Origin: a virus | IMG/VR virus record: IMGVR_UViG_3300035016_000050 | Coordinates: 1 to 20,961 of that record | Reading direction: 5' to 3' (one strand) | DNA length: 20,961 bases | Part shown: positions 1-8,159 of the stretch, in pieces | Position numbering within the stretch: position 1 is the first letter of the stretch | Layout of the letters: every line of letters begins with the position of its first letter | Made by a program: the position numbers and the translations under genes | Notes under the pieces: model-generated | What the model was told of the DNA's origin: nothing | Databases searched by the model: none | Seen by the model: the letters and a program-made list of their open reading frames with translations, nothing else

Positions 1-300
1 TCAGTCCACAGGTATCACGAATTCCTGTCGGCGGGGACGCTCGCCGTCGCGCCCAGGCACGAGCACCACGATCACGCAGACCGTGCGGCCCCCTTGGTCG
101 CGCGCCGAAGCACGCGCCAACTGCCCGCCGTTCTCGGCGGCCACCCGCTCGCCGACCGCATAGCAATCGGCCTGCGCCACCTCATAGCTTTCCGGCGCCG
201 CTGCGTCCTGGGCTGCGGCCGGCAGCACCTGGCCGCAGGCCAGCAACGCGCTCAGGAGCGCATTGCGAAGCCAGGAGGTGAGAGAAGGGAAAGCAGGCAT
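1..300 (-). CDS. Small secreted protein, possibly PepSY-like
   Basis: The 99-residue product begins with a clear signal peptide: a short n-region with one Arg, a hydrophobic stretch (NALLSALLACGQVL), then an AAAQ-type cleavage region near residue 31. The mature part of about 70 residues has two cysteines and a C-terminal pattern (TVCVIVVLVPG...RQEFVIPVD) that recalls the PepSY-like periplasmic proteins of alphaproteobacteria; that resemblance is weak. The ATG at 300 gives the most typical signal peptide but has no good ribosome site. An upstream in-frame ATG at 363 has a G-rich Shine-Dalgarno-like stretch just before it and would add 21 residues, so the start is unresolved. The gene follows the end of the GTA cluster on the same strand. 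It is not a known GTA component and probably belongs to the neighbouring chromosome. Confidence 0.6.
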   Translation of the reverse strand: MPAFPSLTSWLRNALLSALLACGQVLPAAAQDAAAPESYEVAQADCYAVGERVAAENGGQLARASARDQGGRTVCVIVVLVPGRDGERPRRQEFVIPVD

Positions 301-390
301 GACGCGACCATAGGAAGACTCAACTGAACCTCCCATGAACGCCCCCGGCGACGCACGGTTCATCCCTTCTTCCCCCTGCCCTCCTTCTCC

Positions 391-597
391 CTACCCGATC
401 CGGTCTCGCGCGAGCAACCGGCCGGCGATGGCCGTCAGGCCGGCGGCGGCCGTGACGAGTTCCAGGATCGCATCGGTCAGCGCGCCGTGCTCGATGCCGT
501 GCGTAGGCACATCGAAGAGCCCGAGAAAGGCGACCAGGATGGTCACGACAGCCGCCCAGATCGTGCGCGACAGATACCACGGCTTCACGTCGGTCAT
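391..597 (-). CDS. Small holin-like membrane protein at the end of the GTA cluster
   Basis: This 68-residue protein starts MTDVKPWYLSRTIW and has two hydrophobic segments, residues about 14-30 (AAVVTILVAFLGLF) and about 42-58 (LELVTAAAGLTAIAGRLLA), with a basic C-terminus. The pattern of YLS+TIW followed by a helix, a short loop, a second helix with AIAGR and a basic tail is typical of small phage proteins annotated as holins or holin-like. I chose the ATG at 597 because AGGAGG lies about 7 nt before it. A second in-frame ATG at 624 overlaps the g15 stop codon (ATGA) and would add nine residues. It follows the g15 gene directly. In Rhodobacter capsulatus the GTA lysis genes are encoded elsewhere, so a holin-like gene here would be a cluster-linked release function; this is inference from shape and position. 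Confidence 0.6.
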   Translation of the reverse strand: MTDVKPWYLSRTIWAAVVTILVAFLGLFDVPTHGIEHGALTDAILELVTAAAGLTAIAGRLLARDRIG

Positions 598-620
598 GCT
601 TTTCCTCCTTCGTTGAAAAC

Positions 621-3600
621 TCATGCGATCGGCAGGGCGAAGCTCTTGGCCGCCTGAAGCCCCCAGCCCACGCCCGTGCCGCGCTGCCGTACCCGGAGGT
701 CCAGCGCGGCGGGCAAGGTGGGGAAGTCGGCCGCGAGCTCAGCCGCCCCGTAGAGCCAGTTCGGGGCGGGCGCTTCCGCTTGCCGCACGGGCGCGCCGCC
801 GGCCGGCGCGACCTCCACGAGGTAGGCCTCGCGCTCCTCGCCGAGCGGCACGTCGTCGCCTTCCCACGCATCCGCGTCCACCCGGCCGCGCCGGACCCAG
901 GTAAAGCGGATGCCGCCTGCCTCAGGCCGGGCGCTGATATGGGCGGGCCGCAGCGGCAGCCGCGCCCGGACACCTCCCACAACCGATTGCGAGGCGAAGA
1001 AGCGGTCGGAAAAGATGCGCCCGCTCGGACCGCCGCGCCAGACCAGCGTCCGCCCAGCTTCGCCCGCTCTCAGCCCCGCCGGCACAAGCGCGTCGTCCAG
1101 CATCACCGCGTCGGCGCCCGCCGGCGCGCCTGCCTCCGCCGCATCCTCCGTGCCGAGCTGGCCTCGCAACAGGTTGGAAAGGCGGAACACGCCGGGGGCG
1201 ACCTCCTCCGCCTCTTCGAACTGCAACACCTCCCAGGCGCCTGCCGCCGAGCGGACGGCCGGCGCATTCGCCCCGGCCAGGAGCTGTTCGCGCGAAACGC
1301 TGGCCGCCGCGCCCTCGTTGAGCTCCACCATGACCTTGGATGCCCGGTCGAACCGGCCGGAAACACCGGGCCGCAGGGGCTCCAGGAGCCTGCCCGCGGT
1401 GGCGGGGTGCGGCACGGAAGTCCGCAAGGCGAAATTGCCGCCATCGGGCGAGGCGAACAGCGCCTGTGGCCGCCACGGCTTCTGCCACATCGCCACCCGG
1501 AACCGCTCCTCGGGGGCTGCGGCCGAGCCGTTGGCCGGCAGGTCGAGGAACAGCATCAGCGGCCGCCCGGCGGGCGCGTTCAGTGCGTTGGGCTGGGGAG
1601 GTTCCGCCGCCGCCCACGCGGAGGCCAGCGCCTTCGGCCGACGCCGCGCCCGGACGGAGCGGACGAGGCCCTTCTCCACCTCCAGCGCCTGGAACGGATC
1701 GCCGCTTTCAGCCAGTCGCAGGAGCATTCCCGGCTCGACATCGGCCTCGGGGCTCAACGCGAAGCGCAGTTCCTCGCGCCCGGCCCATTGCCGCCGAAGC
1801 CAGTCCGAGGCGAGCGCCGAGGCCTGGGCGGGCTCCATGACGGCCGGAAGCGCGGTCGCATGCCGCCGCGTGACGCCGCCGCTCTCGCGAAATGCGCGGG
1901 CCGTCGCCGCCTGATAGCCCGTCCAGGCGTCGCGAAACGACAGAACGGCTTCCGTCGGCAGTTCGCGGTCGGGCTCGCGCACCCGCTCCAGCGCCGCGCC
2001 GTCCTCCGGCAGCACCATCTCCTCAGGGTCCACGTCGCGCTCGATCAGCGCGCCGTCCGCGCGGAAGGCAAAACCCTCCGCCCCCTCCACGATGCTCAAC
2101 CCGAACAGGTCGGCGAGCGGCTCGATCTGCTCGCGCGCCGCGCCCGGTTCGCAGACATAGCCCTGCAGGCTTCCCTCGGCCTGCGCAACGTCGGCCGCCG
2201 GTAGGCCGTGATCGCGAAGGATCGCCTGGATCAAATCGGCGATCGCCGGCGCGTCGAGCCGTCCGTTCAGCCAGTGGCCGCCCGTCCAGTTCGCGCCGTC
2301 GGCCCAGCGGTCGGCGCGGGCGGGGAACGCCGGAAAGGGCCGCGCGTCCCAGGCCCAGGCATAGATGCGGGAGAAATCCAGCATCCGCCCGCCATAGGCC
2401 GGCGACACCGGGTTGTCGGCTTCCGCGAAGCCTTCTGCATCGGGGCACCACCAGCCGAGATGCGCTTCGAGAAAGCGCCGCTGCACGAGGTCGTTGCGCC
2501 CGCCATTCGAGAAATGGGGCAGCGCGCTTTCCGCCGATTTCGGGTCGGGGAAGACGTTGGGCTGGTTCGCGCCCTTGTCCACGGCCGGGCAGCCGAGCTC
2601 CGTCAGCCAGATCGGCTTGGATTTCGGAACCCAGGCCGTGGGCTGCGCCGCCTCCACCCCGCCGATCCGCTGAAAATGCGGCTCGGCCCACCAGCTCCAA
2701 AGATCCTTCGGCCGGAACACCCACGGCTTTCCGTAGGCGCCGTCCGTGATCGCCGCCCGCGCCCGGGCCGCCCGCGCGGCCTCGTCGGGATAGAACCAGT
2801 CGAACCCCTCCCCGCCCCGGATCGCCGCCCGCAAGGCGGCCGGATCGGCCTGGCCCTTGGCATCGTCCGGGTTGCCGGTTTCGAGGTCGCCGTCGCGCCA
2901 GTCGCTGAGTGGCATGTAGTTGTCGATGCCCACGGCACTGATCGCGGAATGCGCCCAGAGCGCGTCGAGGTGGAACAAGCGATCGCCGCTGCCGTCGGCC
3001 GGCTGGTGGCCGAAATACTCGCTCCAGTCCGCGCCATAGGTCAGCTTCGTCGCCGGCCCGAGGATTTCCCGCGCCTCGCCCGCGAGCCGGCACAGTTCCT
3101 CCACGAAGGGGAAGGCGCCCGCGCCGTCGCGCAAGCTCGTCAGCCCGCGCAACTCCGAGCCCAGCAGGAAGGCGTCCACCCCGCCCGCGGCCTGCGCGAT
3201 TCTCGCGTAATGCAGCACGAGCCGGCGATAGCCCCAGTCCGCGCTCGGGCCGGAATAGTCCACGCCTTGACCATCGGCATCGAAATGGCCAGGCAGGGTC
3301 GCCCCGCAGAATGCGGCCACCGCCGTTCTCGCCCCAGCCGTCTTGTCCGGCGTGCCCGCGCGGCCCGGCGCGGGCGAAACCGTGATGCGCCCGCGCCAGG
3401 GATAGGCGGCCTGCTCCGGCGCGCCATAGGGATCGGGCAGGCCGTTGTTCTGCGGCACGTCCATCATCACGAAGGGATAGAGCGTCACCTTCAGCCCGCG
3501 CGCCTTGATGGCTTCGATCGCCGCGATCACGCTCCTGTCGGACGGCGTGCCGCCATAAGCCGCCCCGCCGCCGTGCCGCGACACCGCCGCGGCCTCCCCG

Positions 3601-4526
3601 CGAGAAAGGCCCGAGACCCTCCACGCCTCCGAGAACCCCGAGAGGTTCTTGTCCGTCACCATGGGCCGGATGCGGCAGTGCTCCGCCCGCAGATCGTCGC
3701 CGAACCAGGTCGCCACGAGCGCCACATGCTCGAGCTTCGGGCACAGCGCCTGAAGCTCGTCCAGCGAAGCCTCGAAATCGCTTTCAGCGTAGAGCACGTG
3801 CCGGTTCAGCGCCTCGTCCTCGCCGCCGCGGATTTCCCGCGTCACGAGTTCCGGCGACAAGCCATACTCCGTCGCACCAGGGATCAGGCACACCGCGCGC
3901 AGATCCTCGTGCAACCGGCCCACGGGCCTCAGCATCTCGAACTGGAGCTGCGGCAGCCGGTTGCCGAAATCGCCGATGGGCAGCCGCTCCACCACGGCAT
4001 AGGCTGTGCCGCGATAAGCCGGAGCAAAGCCCTCCCCCTGCTTCACGGCGATCAGCGGGTCGGGCAACTGGTCCTCGGTGCCCCGGTGGACCCGCAGCTC
4101 CACCTCGGTCAGGTCGAGCTCGCGCCCGTCCGCCCACACCCGGCGCACGCCGGCGATCGGCCCCTCGCACAGCCCGAAGGCGGCATTGGCGTAATAGGAA
4201 TATTCCGTGACCTTGGCCCCGCCGCCACCGGCGCCCTTGCCGCCCTGGCGGCGCGTCTGCCGCTTCTCCTCGAAGCGCGTGGCCCAGATCAGCGTGCCGC
4301 CCACGCGCGCCGCGCCATAAACGCGCGGCAGGGCCGCGCCTTCTTCCGCCGTGAAGAATTTCTGCGCGTTGAGGCGCGCGCCCTCGACGTGCCGCTCGCC
4401 GCCCAAGAGCGCGCGATCGACGGCGTAGCCCGCCAGCGCGCCGGCCGCCGTGCCGAGCGCCGCTCCGACCGGGCCGAACAGCCCGCCCAGGGCCGCCCCC
4501 GCCGCCTGCAGGATCACGGTCGCCAT
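621..4526 (-). CDS. GTA megatron / host-specificity tail protein (g15)
   Basis: At 1301 residues this is the largest protein in the window and has the length and order expected of the RcGTA g15 'megatron', the tail-tip protein that reaches the host surface. The N-terminal part has small Gly/Ala-rich hydrophobic stretches, then a Gly-rich basic segment (RRQGGKGAGGGGAKV, about residue 92) followed by the typical EYSYYANAAFGLCEGPI. Residues about 340-720 correspond to the GTA TIM-barrel-like domain, including WLTELGCPAVDKGANQPNVF (about residue 640), with the glutamate at a glycosidase-like position. The region after about residue 750 fits the phage-tail_3 type baseplate domain, and beta-rich receptor-facing repeats follow. 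The ATG at 4526 is preceded by AGAGGG. The gene lies 24 bp after g14. Family assignment is strong; domain limits are approximate. Confidence 0.93.
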   Translation of the reverse strand: MATVILQAAGAALGGLFGPVGAALGTAAGALAGYAVDRALLGGERHVEGARLNAQKFFTAEEGAALPRVYGAARVGGTLIWATRFEEKRQTRRQGGKGAGGGGAKVTEYSYYANAAFGLCEGPIAGVRRVWADGRELDLTEVELRVHRGTEDQLPDPLIAVKQGEGFAPAYRGTAYAVVERLPIGDFGNRLPQLQFEMLRPVGRLHEDLRAVCLIPGATEYGLSPELVTREIRGGEDEALNRHVLYAESDFEASLDELQALCPKLEHVALVATWFGDDLRAEHCRIRPMVTDKNLSGFSEAWRVSGLSRGEAAAVSRHGGGAAYGGTPSDRSVIAAIEAIKARGLKVTLYPFVMMDVPQNNGLPDPYGAPEQAAYPWRGRITVSPAPGRAGTPDKTAGARTAVAAFCGATLPGHFDADGQGVDYSGPSADWGYRRLVLHYARIAQAAGGVDAFLLGSELRGLTSLRDGAGAFPFVEELCRLAGEAREILGPATKLTYGADWSEYFGHQPADGSGDRLFHLDALWAHSAISAVGIDNYMPLSDWRDGDLETGNPDDAKGQADPAALRAAIRGGEGFDWFYPDEAARAARARAAITDGAYGKPWVFRPKDLWSWWAEPHFQRIGGVEAAQPTAWVPKSKPIWLTELGCPAVDKGANQPNVFPDPKSAESALPHFSNGGRNDLVQRRFLEAHLGWWCPDAEGFAEADNPVSPAYGGRMLDFSRIYAWAWDARPFPAFPARADRWADGANWTGGHWLNGRLDAPAIADLIQAILRDHGLPAADVAQAEGSLQGYVCEPGAAREQIEPLADLFGLSIVEGAEGFAFRADGALIERDVDPEEMVLPEDGAALERVREPDRELPTEAVLSFRDAWTGYQAATARAFRESGGVTRRHATALPAVMEPAQASALASDWLRRQWAGREELRFALSPEADVEPGMLLRLAESGDPFQALEVEKGLVRSVRARRRPKALASAWAAAEPPQPNALNAPAGRPLMLFLDLPANGSAAAPEERFRVAMWQKPWRPQALFASPDGGNFALRTSVPHPATAGRLLEPLRPGVSGRFDRASKVMVELNEGAAASVSREQLLAGANAPAVRSAAGAWEVLQFEEAEEVAPGVFRLSNLLRGQLGTEDAAEAGAPAGADAVMLDDALVPAGLRAGEAGRTLVWRGGPSGRIFSDRFFASQSVVGGVRARLPLRPAHISARPEAGGIRFTWVRRGRVDADAWEGDDVPLGEEREAYLVEVAPAGGAPVRQAEAPAPNWLYGAAELAADFPTLPAALDLRVRQRGTGVGWGLQAAKSFALPIA

Positions 4527-4550
4527 GAGAACCCTCTTCTGGGTTGATGT

Positions 4551-4988
4551 TCAGGGATTGGGAAACCGGAACGCCCCGGCGATCCGTTTCCGCCAGGAAG
4601 GCACGAGCGGCGACACCGTCACCGCGTGGCCCTCATAGGCATGGACGAAGCGGTCTGGGGCGCAGAGGATGCCTGCATGCTTGGCCGGGAGATGCGGCCG
4701 CCAGCGGAACAGCACGACACATCCCGCCCCAGCCTCTCCCAAGGGCGTCTCCACCAGGTGCCGCCGCGCCGCTTCGAGCAGCCGCTCGCCCCCGCCGGCT
4801 TCCGCCCAGTCCGGCGCATACGGCCCCGGCTCCTCCGGCGCCGCCCCCCGCAGCGCCGCATAAACGCCCATCACCAGGCCCAAACAGTCCGCGCCCACGC
4901 CCTTCTTCCGGCCCTGGTGGCGATAGGGCGTGCCCACCCAGGTCAGCGCCTCGCGAACGGCGGCCCGGGCGATTTCCGCCTCCGTCAC
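4551..4988 (-). CDS. GTA NlpC/P60-type peptidase (g14)
   Basis: The 145-residue protein has the NlpC/P60 core: catalytic Cys35 in GADCLGLVMGVY, catalytic His104 in PAKHAGIL, and a downstream FVHAYEG that supplies His116. The N-terminus (REALTWVGTPYRHQG) is the usual start of the fold. In RcGTA this protein sits at the tail tip and is thought to cut peptidoglycan during DNA delivery. It starts with GTG at 4988, and GTGA overlaps the stop codon of g13, so translation is probably coupled. The next gene is g15, as in all clusters of this type. The length is normal and no key residue is missing. Confidence 0.93.
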   Translation of the reverse strand: MTEAEIARAAVREALTWVGTPYRHQGRKKGVGADCLGLVMGVYAALRGAAPEEPGPYAPDWAEAGGGERLLEAARRHLVETPLGEAGAGCVVLFRWRPHLPAKHAGILCAPDRFVHAYEGHAVTVSPLVPSWRKRIAGAFRFPNP

Positions 4989-5869
4989 CGCACCAGCGGC
5001 GCGCCGTCGAACACCGCCTCCTCCGACACATAGGCATAGGCCGCGTCATTCCCCGGCAGATGAGGAAAGCCACGGAAGTTTATGCTGTTGCTGAATTTTT
5101 GTTTGCACGTCGCGAATCTCTTGTCGCATCCCGCCCGCACCGTGAACGCCTCCCCCACCGCCGCTTCGACCGCCTCCTCAAGCAGAAGGTGAACGGCCCC
5201 GCTAGCCACGCGGTGCTCCCGCACCCGCGCCGCCTGACCGGCCCGCTCCCCGCTCGCCCAGGTGAGCCGCCCCTGCGCGAACCAGCCCGCCGCGAAGCCG
5301 CCCAACCCGCTCACCCGCAACAGCCCCAGCCCCTCGTCGGCCAGCACCGCGCCCGCGCCGTTGAACGCCGCGCCTCCGACGCCGGCGCGGCAGCGCTCGT
5401 CGCCCAGTTCGGCATCGCAGCGCCGCGCCACGAAGCGCCCTCCCGGCCGGTCGAACGGATGGGCCAAGCTCTTCAGCTCCGCCCAGAAGCGGCCGTCCCG
5501 CCGCGCGATCCGGCCCAGCACCGCCCGCCGGATCACCGTCCGCTCCGCCGGCGCGCGCCAGTTTACGAGCCAGCACGTCACCTCCGCGTCATCGAACCGG
5601 CCGCTCGAAATGTCCTCCTCGCCGATTGTCGCCGAGGACAGCGCGCCCTCCACATCCATCGCGTCCGTGGAGAGCCCGATGCTGCGCCGCGCCTCGCTCG
5701 CGACAAGCCCCGTGTCGGGCTCGAACGCCACGCCCTCGAACTCCAGCGCCCGGTCGTGCTCGGTGAAGCCCAGCGCCGCGCCCTCTTTCGGCTGGAGCGC
5801 CCAGCAATGGCAGACGGTCGTCACCTCCCGCGCGAGATGCGCGGCGAGTTCCGGCGGATATGTGCTCAT
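4985..5869 (-). CDS. GTA tail hub protein with Fe-S cysteines (g13, DUF2163)
   Basis: The 294-residue protein matches the DUF2163/TIGR02218 family, RcGTA g13, the hub that joins the distal tail ring to the megatron. Four cysteines, C151 (VARRCDAEL), C160 (DERCRAG), C248 (AGCDKRF) and C255 (ATCKQKF), are positioned to hold an iron-sulfur cluster, as known for this hub and for lambda gpL. The hallmark C-terminal segment KFSNSINFRGFPHLPG follows directly. The start at 5869 overlaps the g12 stop codon (ATGA). Around 5080-5115 the DNA is clearly more AT-rich than the rest of the gene, although the encoded motif is the conserved one. Confidence 0.93.
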   Translation of the reverse strand: MSTYPPELAAHLAREVTTVCHCWALQPKEGAALGFTEHDRALEFEGVAFEPDTGLVASEARRSIGLSTDAMDVEGALSSATIGEEDISSGRFDDAEVTCWLVNWRAPAERTVIRRAVLGRIARRDGRFWAELKSLAHPFDRPGGRFVARRCDAELGDERCRAGVGGAAFNGAGAVLADEGLGLLRVSGLGGFAAGWFAQGRLTWASGERAGQAARVREHRVASGAVHLLLEEAVEAAVGEAFTVRAGCDKRFATCKQKFSNSINFRGFPHLPGNDAAYAYVSEEAVFDGAPLVR

Positions 5870-6498
5870 AACCGCACCTCGATCAACGGAATGGTCGGGA
5901 TCTGTCCGGCCCGGAACGCCGTCAGGCTCACCTCCAGCCGCTCGGCGTCGAAGCGCACGGGCACGTCGAAGCTGAAGCCGGCCGTCACCACGGCGTTGGC
6001 GGGCGGTGGCTCAGCGAACACCACCTCCCCCGTCACGTCAAAATTCCAGCCGCTCACGGCTGCGCCGTTCACCGCGACCGCCAGGCTGCCCGCCACGGGT
6101 TTGCGGATCGGCCGGCGCTCCGCCTCCTCGCCCGTGCCATACGTCTTCACGAGCAAAAACCGCGTCCGCGCGCCGTCGCTCGCCCCCAGCGGCTGGTCGG
6201 CGGCGGAGGGCGTCTCGTTCGGCCGGCAGGACTTTTGGTCGAATGGGTCGCGGAAGCGGAAGGCGTGCAGCGGCCCGCGCCGCGCCTCGAAGAAGCTCAG
6301 CACCTCATAAAGGTCGTCGAGGCTCTTCACGCCCGTGCCGGCGTCATAGCGCCGGCGGGCCTGTGCCGTGCGCAGATTGCGCCGCTCGCGGCCCGAGACG
6401 AGCCCCACGATCTCCACCCGCCGCTCCGGCCCGCCCGTCGCGCCGAACGAGACGGCGGTCGGAAACAGCACGTCGTGAAAGGAAGAAAGCTCCGGCAT
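5866..6498 (-). CDS. GTA distal tail protein (g12, DUF2460)
   Basis: The 210-residue protein is a DUF2460/TIGR02217 member, equivalent to RcGTA g12, the distal tail ring. Family signs are the N-terminal 'FHDVLFP' with GGPERRVEIV, the RRNLRTAQARRRYDAG segment, the FFEARRGPLHAFRFRDPFDQKS motif (about residues 69-90) and the C-terminal SFDVPVRFDAERLEVS...IPLIEVRL. The ATG at 6498 is preceded by GAGGGG, only 7 bp from the g11 stop codon. It lies between the tape measure and the hub, as expected. I see no anomaly. Confidence 0.93.
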   Translation of the reverse strand: MPELSSFHDVLFPTAVSFGATGGPERRVEIVGLVSGRERRNLRTAQARRRYDAGTGVKSLDDLYEVLSFFEARRGPLHAFRFRDPFDQKSCRPNETPSAADQPLGASDGARTRFLLVKTYGTGEEAERRPIRKPVAGSLAVAVNGAAVSGWNFDVTGEVVFAEPPPANAVVTAGFSFDVPVRFDAERLEVSLTAFRAGQIPTIPLIEVRL

Positions 6499-6505
6499 AG
6501 GCCCC

Positions 6506-7057
6506 TCACAAGGTTCGTGCGCCGCGGGAAACCGCCCGCGCCAGCATGCCCGTCACCTGCGCCTCCGACTTGCGGAAGGAGGCGGCGTCGGGCGTCGAGA
6601 CGTTGAACACCACCTGCACCGGCGCGCCGCCTCCGCCGCTCGCCACGCCCAGGCTCCCGTCCGGGCCGCGGCGGAGCGGCATGACTGCTTCCGGCCCCGC
6701 CTCGCCCATCAAGCCCACCGCGCCGCCCGCTGGAAAGAAGGTCGGCGACGACACCACCCCGCCCTTGGCGAAGTGGATCACCGGGGCGGCCCCGCCCGCC
6801 AAGCCTCCGAGCAGCTTCGCGAACAGCCCGCTCGCCAAGTTCTCCACGGGCTTCAAGCCCTGCCCCAGCGCCATGCCGGCGAGGTTCAGCGCCAGCCGCT
6901 TCAGCACGTCGTCGAGTTCCTGCCCGCCCACCGCCGCGCTCTTGAGCGCGCCTGAGAGCTGCCGCCCGAACCCATCCGCCAGCCGGCTCAGATCGTTCAA
7001 CGCCGCCTGAAACGGCGCCGTGTCCGCCGTCACGCGGACGGTAACGTCTTCATCCAT
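6506..7057 (-). CDS. GTA tape measure protein (g11)
   Basis: From the ATG at 7057 the protein has 183 residues, short as expected for a small GTA tail. The N-terminal half is an amphipathic helix region (DTAPFQAALNDLSRLADGF, residues about 13-31). A hydrophobic Gly/Ala/Leu-rich stretch follows (LALNLAGMALGQGL and ASGLFAKLLGGLAGG). The C-terminal part carries the classic tape-measure signature FAKGGVVSSPTFFPAGGAVGLMGEAGPEAVMPLRRG. I preferred this start to the upstream one at 7120 because the extra 21 residues run into the repeat at 7106-7129 and the internal start has a GAGGA-type ribosome site. In the virion it sets tail length and may form part of the DNA channel. Confidence 0.88.
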   Translation of the reverse strand: MDEDVTVRVTADTAPFQAALNDLSRLADGFGRQLSGALKSAAVGGQELDDVLKRLALNLAGMALGQGLKPVENLASGLFAKLLGGLAGGAAPVIHFAKGGVVSSPTFFPAGGAVGLMGEAGPEAVMPLRRGPDGSLGVASGGGGAPVQVVFNVSTPDAASFRKSEAQVTGMLARAVSRGARTL

Positions 7058-7105
7058 CCTGAAGTCCTCCCTCACTGCGGCGCGAGCGATTGAAAGCTTG
7101 GCTCC

Positions 7106-7129
7106 CTTCTCCTCCCACAAGGGGAGAAG
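7106..7129. repeat. Palindromic intergenic repeat between g10.1 and g11
   Basis: CTTCTCC and GGAGAAG form 7-bp arms around a 10-nt centre. The same CTTCTCC...GGAGAAG ends occur in the hairpin at 12207-12232, so this looks like one member of a small extragenic repeat family. It lies in the 81-bp gap between g10.1 and g11, where the operon is otherwise tightly packed. Confidence 0.55.
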
Positions 7130-7138
7130 CAGGCGCGC

Positions 7139-7345
7139 TCAGTCCGGAAACATCCGCATCATGTCCTCCAGCCCCGCCTTTGTCGGGCGTGCCGCGGCCG
7201 GTGGCATCAGCACGCTCAGCGCACGCTCCAGCTCGCGCGGGGTCATGCGCCAGAACGCCTCGGGCGAAAGCCGCAGGACGCCGAACCCAAGCGCCATCGC
7301 CTCCTCCCCGGGAAAGGCGGACGGCCCGCGTCCTGCGGCATTCAA
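7139..7345 (-). CDS. GTA tail assembly chaperone-like protein (g10.1)
   Basis: The 68-residue product contains EEAMALGFGVLRLSPEAFWRMTPREL, the signature of the small rcc01693/TIGR02216 family found in GTA and related phage clusters between g10 and the tape measure. In other members the segment before this signature is also conserved, so a start at the internal ATG (MALGFG, position 7294) would be too short. A TTG at 7345 overlaps the g10 stop codon (TTGA) and gives a start coupled to the upstream gene, in keeping with the many ATGA/GTGA overlaps in this operon. No strong ribosome site is visible before it. The likely role is tail assembly chaperone with g10. Confidence 0.75.
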   Translation of the reverse strand: MNAAGRGPSAFPGEEAMALGFGVLRLSPEAFWRMTPRELERALSVLMPPAAARPTKAGLEDMMRMFPD

Positions 7346-7719
7346 GGGTTTGCGGAAGCCGCGCCTCCATCCGCCGAAACGTCGCCCCGCGCGCGCGCCG
7401 AAACCACCGCCCCGCCGAACGTCGCCTCCAGCAGCTCCGCCACGGCCCTCGCCAGGCCGGTCGCGCCGCCCGCGCAGCCCATCGCGCCCGCCGCCTCGTC
7501 GGAAATGTCGGCCCCGCCCCCGCGCAGGCCCGCGCCGAGAATGCGCTTCAAGTCCCGCGCGCCAAGCCGGCCCGAGCCGAACCGCGCCATGAGGCCGCCC
7601 AGGTCGTCGGCCGCGAAGGCGTCCTCCAGCTCCGCCAACGCGTTCAGCGTCAGGCAGAGCCGCCATTCCCGGCCGTCGAGCTCCACGGCCACCTCGCCCC
7701 GCCGCCGGTTCGCGCTCAC
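7342..7719 (-). CDS. GTA g10 family tail assembly protein
   Basis: The 125-residue protein belongs to the GTA g10 ('gene transfer agent family protein') group. The N-terminus ANRRRGEVAVELDGREWRLCLTLNALAELEDAF is the hallmark: a basic start, a short strand, then LTLNALAELE. The C-terminal third is rich in Ala and Gly and looks disordered. It is probably a tail assembly chaperone and not a virion protein; this rests on position between the tail tube and the tape measure. The start is GTG at 7719, which overlaps the g9 stop codon (GTGA). Confidence 0.88.
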   Translation of the reverse strand: MSANRRRGEVAVELDGREWRLCLTLNALAELEDAFAADDLGGLMARFGSGRLGARDLKRILGAGLRGGGADISDEAAGAMGCAGGATGLARAVAELLEATFGGAVVSARARGDVSADGGAASANP

Positions 7720-8129
7720 GCCGAAGCCTCGAAGCTCAGCGCGCCCGCGGACTCCAGCGCGATCTCGAAGCTCGTTTCGCCGTCATGCGCGCCGCCATAT
7801 TCCAGCGCCGTCACCTGGAACGGCCCCGCCACCGCGCCGAAGCCGGGGATCACCACCTGCCAGGGCCTCACCGCGCCGGCGAAGAAGCTTTCGCGGATAG
7901 CCGCGTCCGAGGCCGCGTCCTTGAAGATGCCGGAACCCGACACGCTCGCGCGCCGCACGCCGGCGTCGGCCAACAGCTCGCGCCAGCGGCCCGAAGAGTC
8001 CGCGTCCGTCACGTCCACGGCTTGCGCGTTGAAGCTCAACCGCTTGGTGCGCAAGCCCGCGACCGTCGTGAACCCGCCCCCGCCGCTCTCGATCTTCAGC
8101 AGCAAATCCTTGCCCTTCTGCGCCGCCAT
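7716..8129 (-). CDS. GTA major tail (tube) protein (g9)
   Basis: The 137-residue protein matches the TP901-1/HK97-type major tail tube family. It begins AAQKGKDLLLKIE and continues with AGLRTKRLSFNAQAVDVTDADSSGRWRELLADAGVRRASVSGSGIF, the typical tube-protein strands, and ends with the FEIALESAGALSFEA strand. In RcGTA this subunit stacks as hexamers to form the tail. The ATG at 8129 has GGAGG just before it. It sits between g8 and g10, as expected. Confidence 0.92.
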   Translation of the reverse strand: MAAQKGKDLLLKIESGGGGFTTVAGLRTKRLSFNAQAVDVTDADSSGRWRELLADAGVRRASVSGSGIFKDAASDAAIRESFFAGAVRPWQVVIPGFGAVAGPFQVTALEYGGAHDGETSFEIALESAGALSFEASA

Positions 8130-8159
8130 CCCGGCCTCCGTTCCAGTTCAGGTTGAGAT

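Noticed and set aside
301-390. ATGAAC...GTTCAT inverted repeat as a terminator of the GTA operon
   Set aside because: The stem is only 6 bp with a long loop and no T-run follows.
2208-4547. 779-residue open frame on the plus strand opposite g15
   Set aside because: It is a GC-rich shadow of g15, with His/Arg/Pro-rich translation and no domain. The minus strand encodes a recognised family across the whole span.
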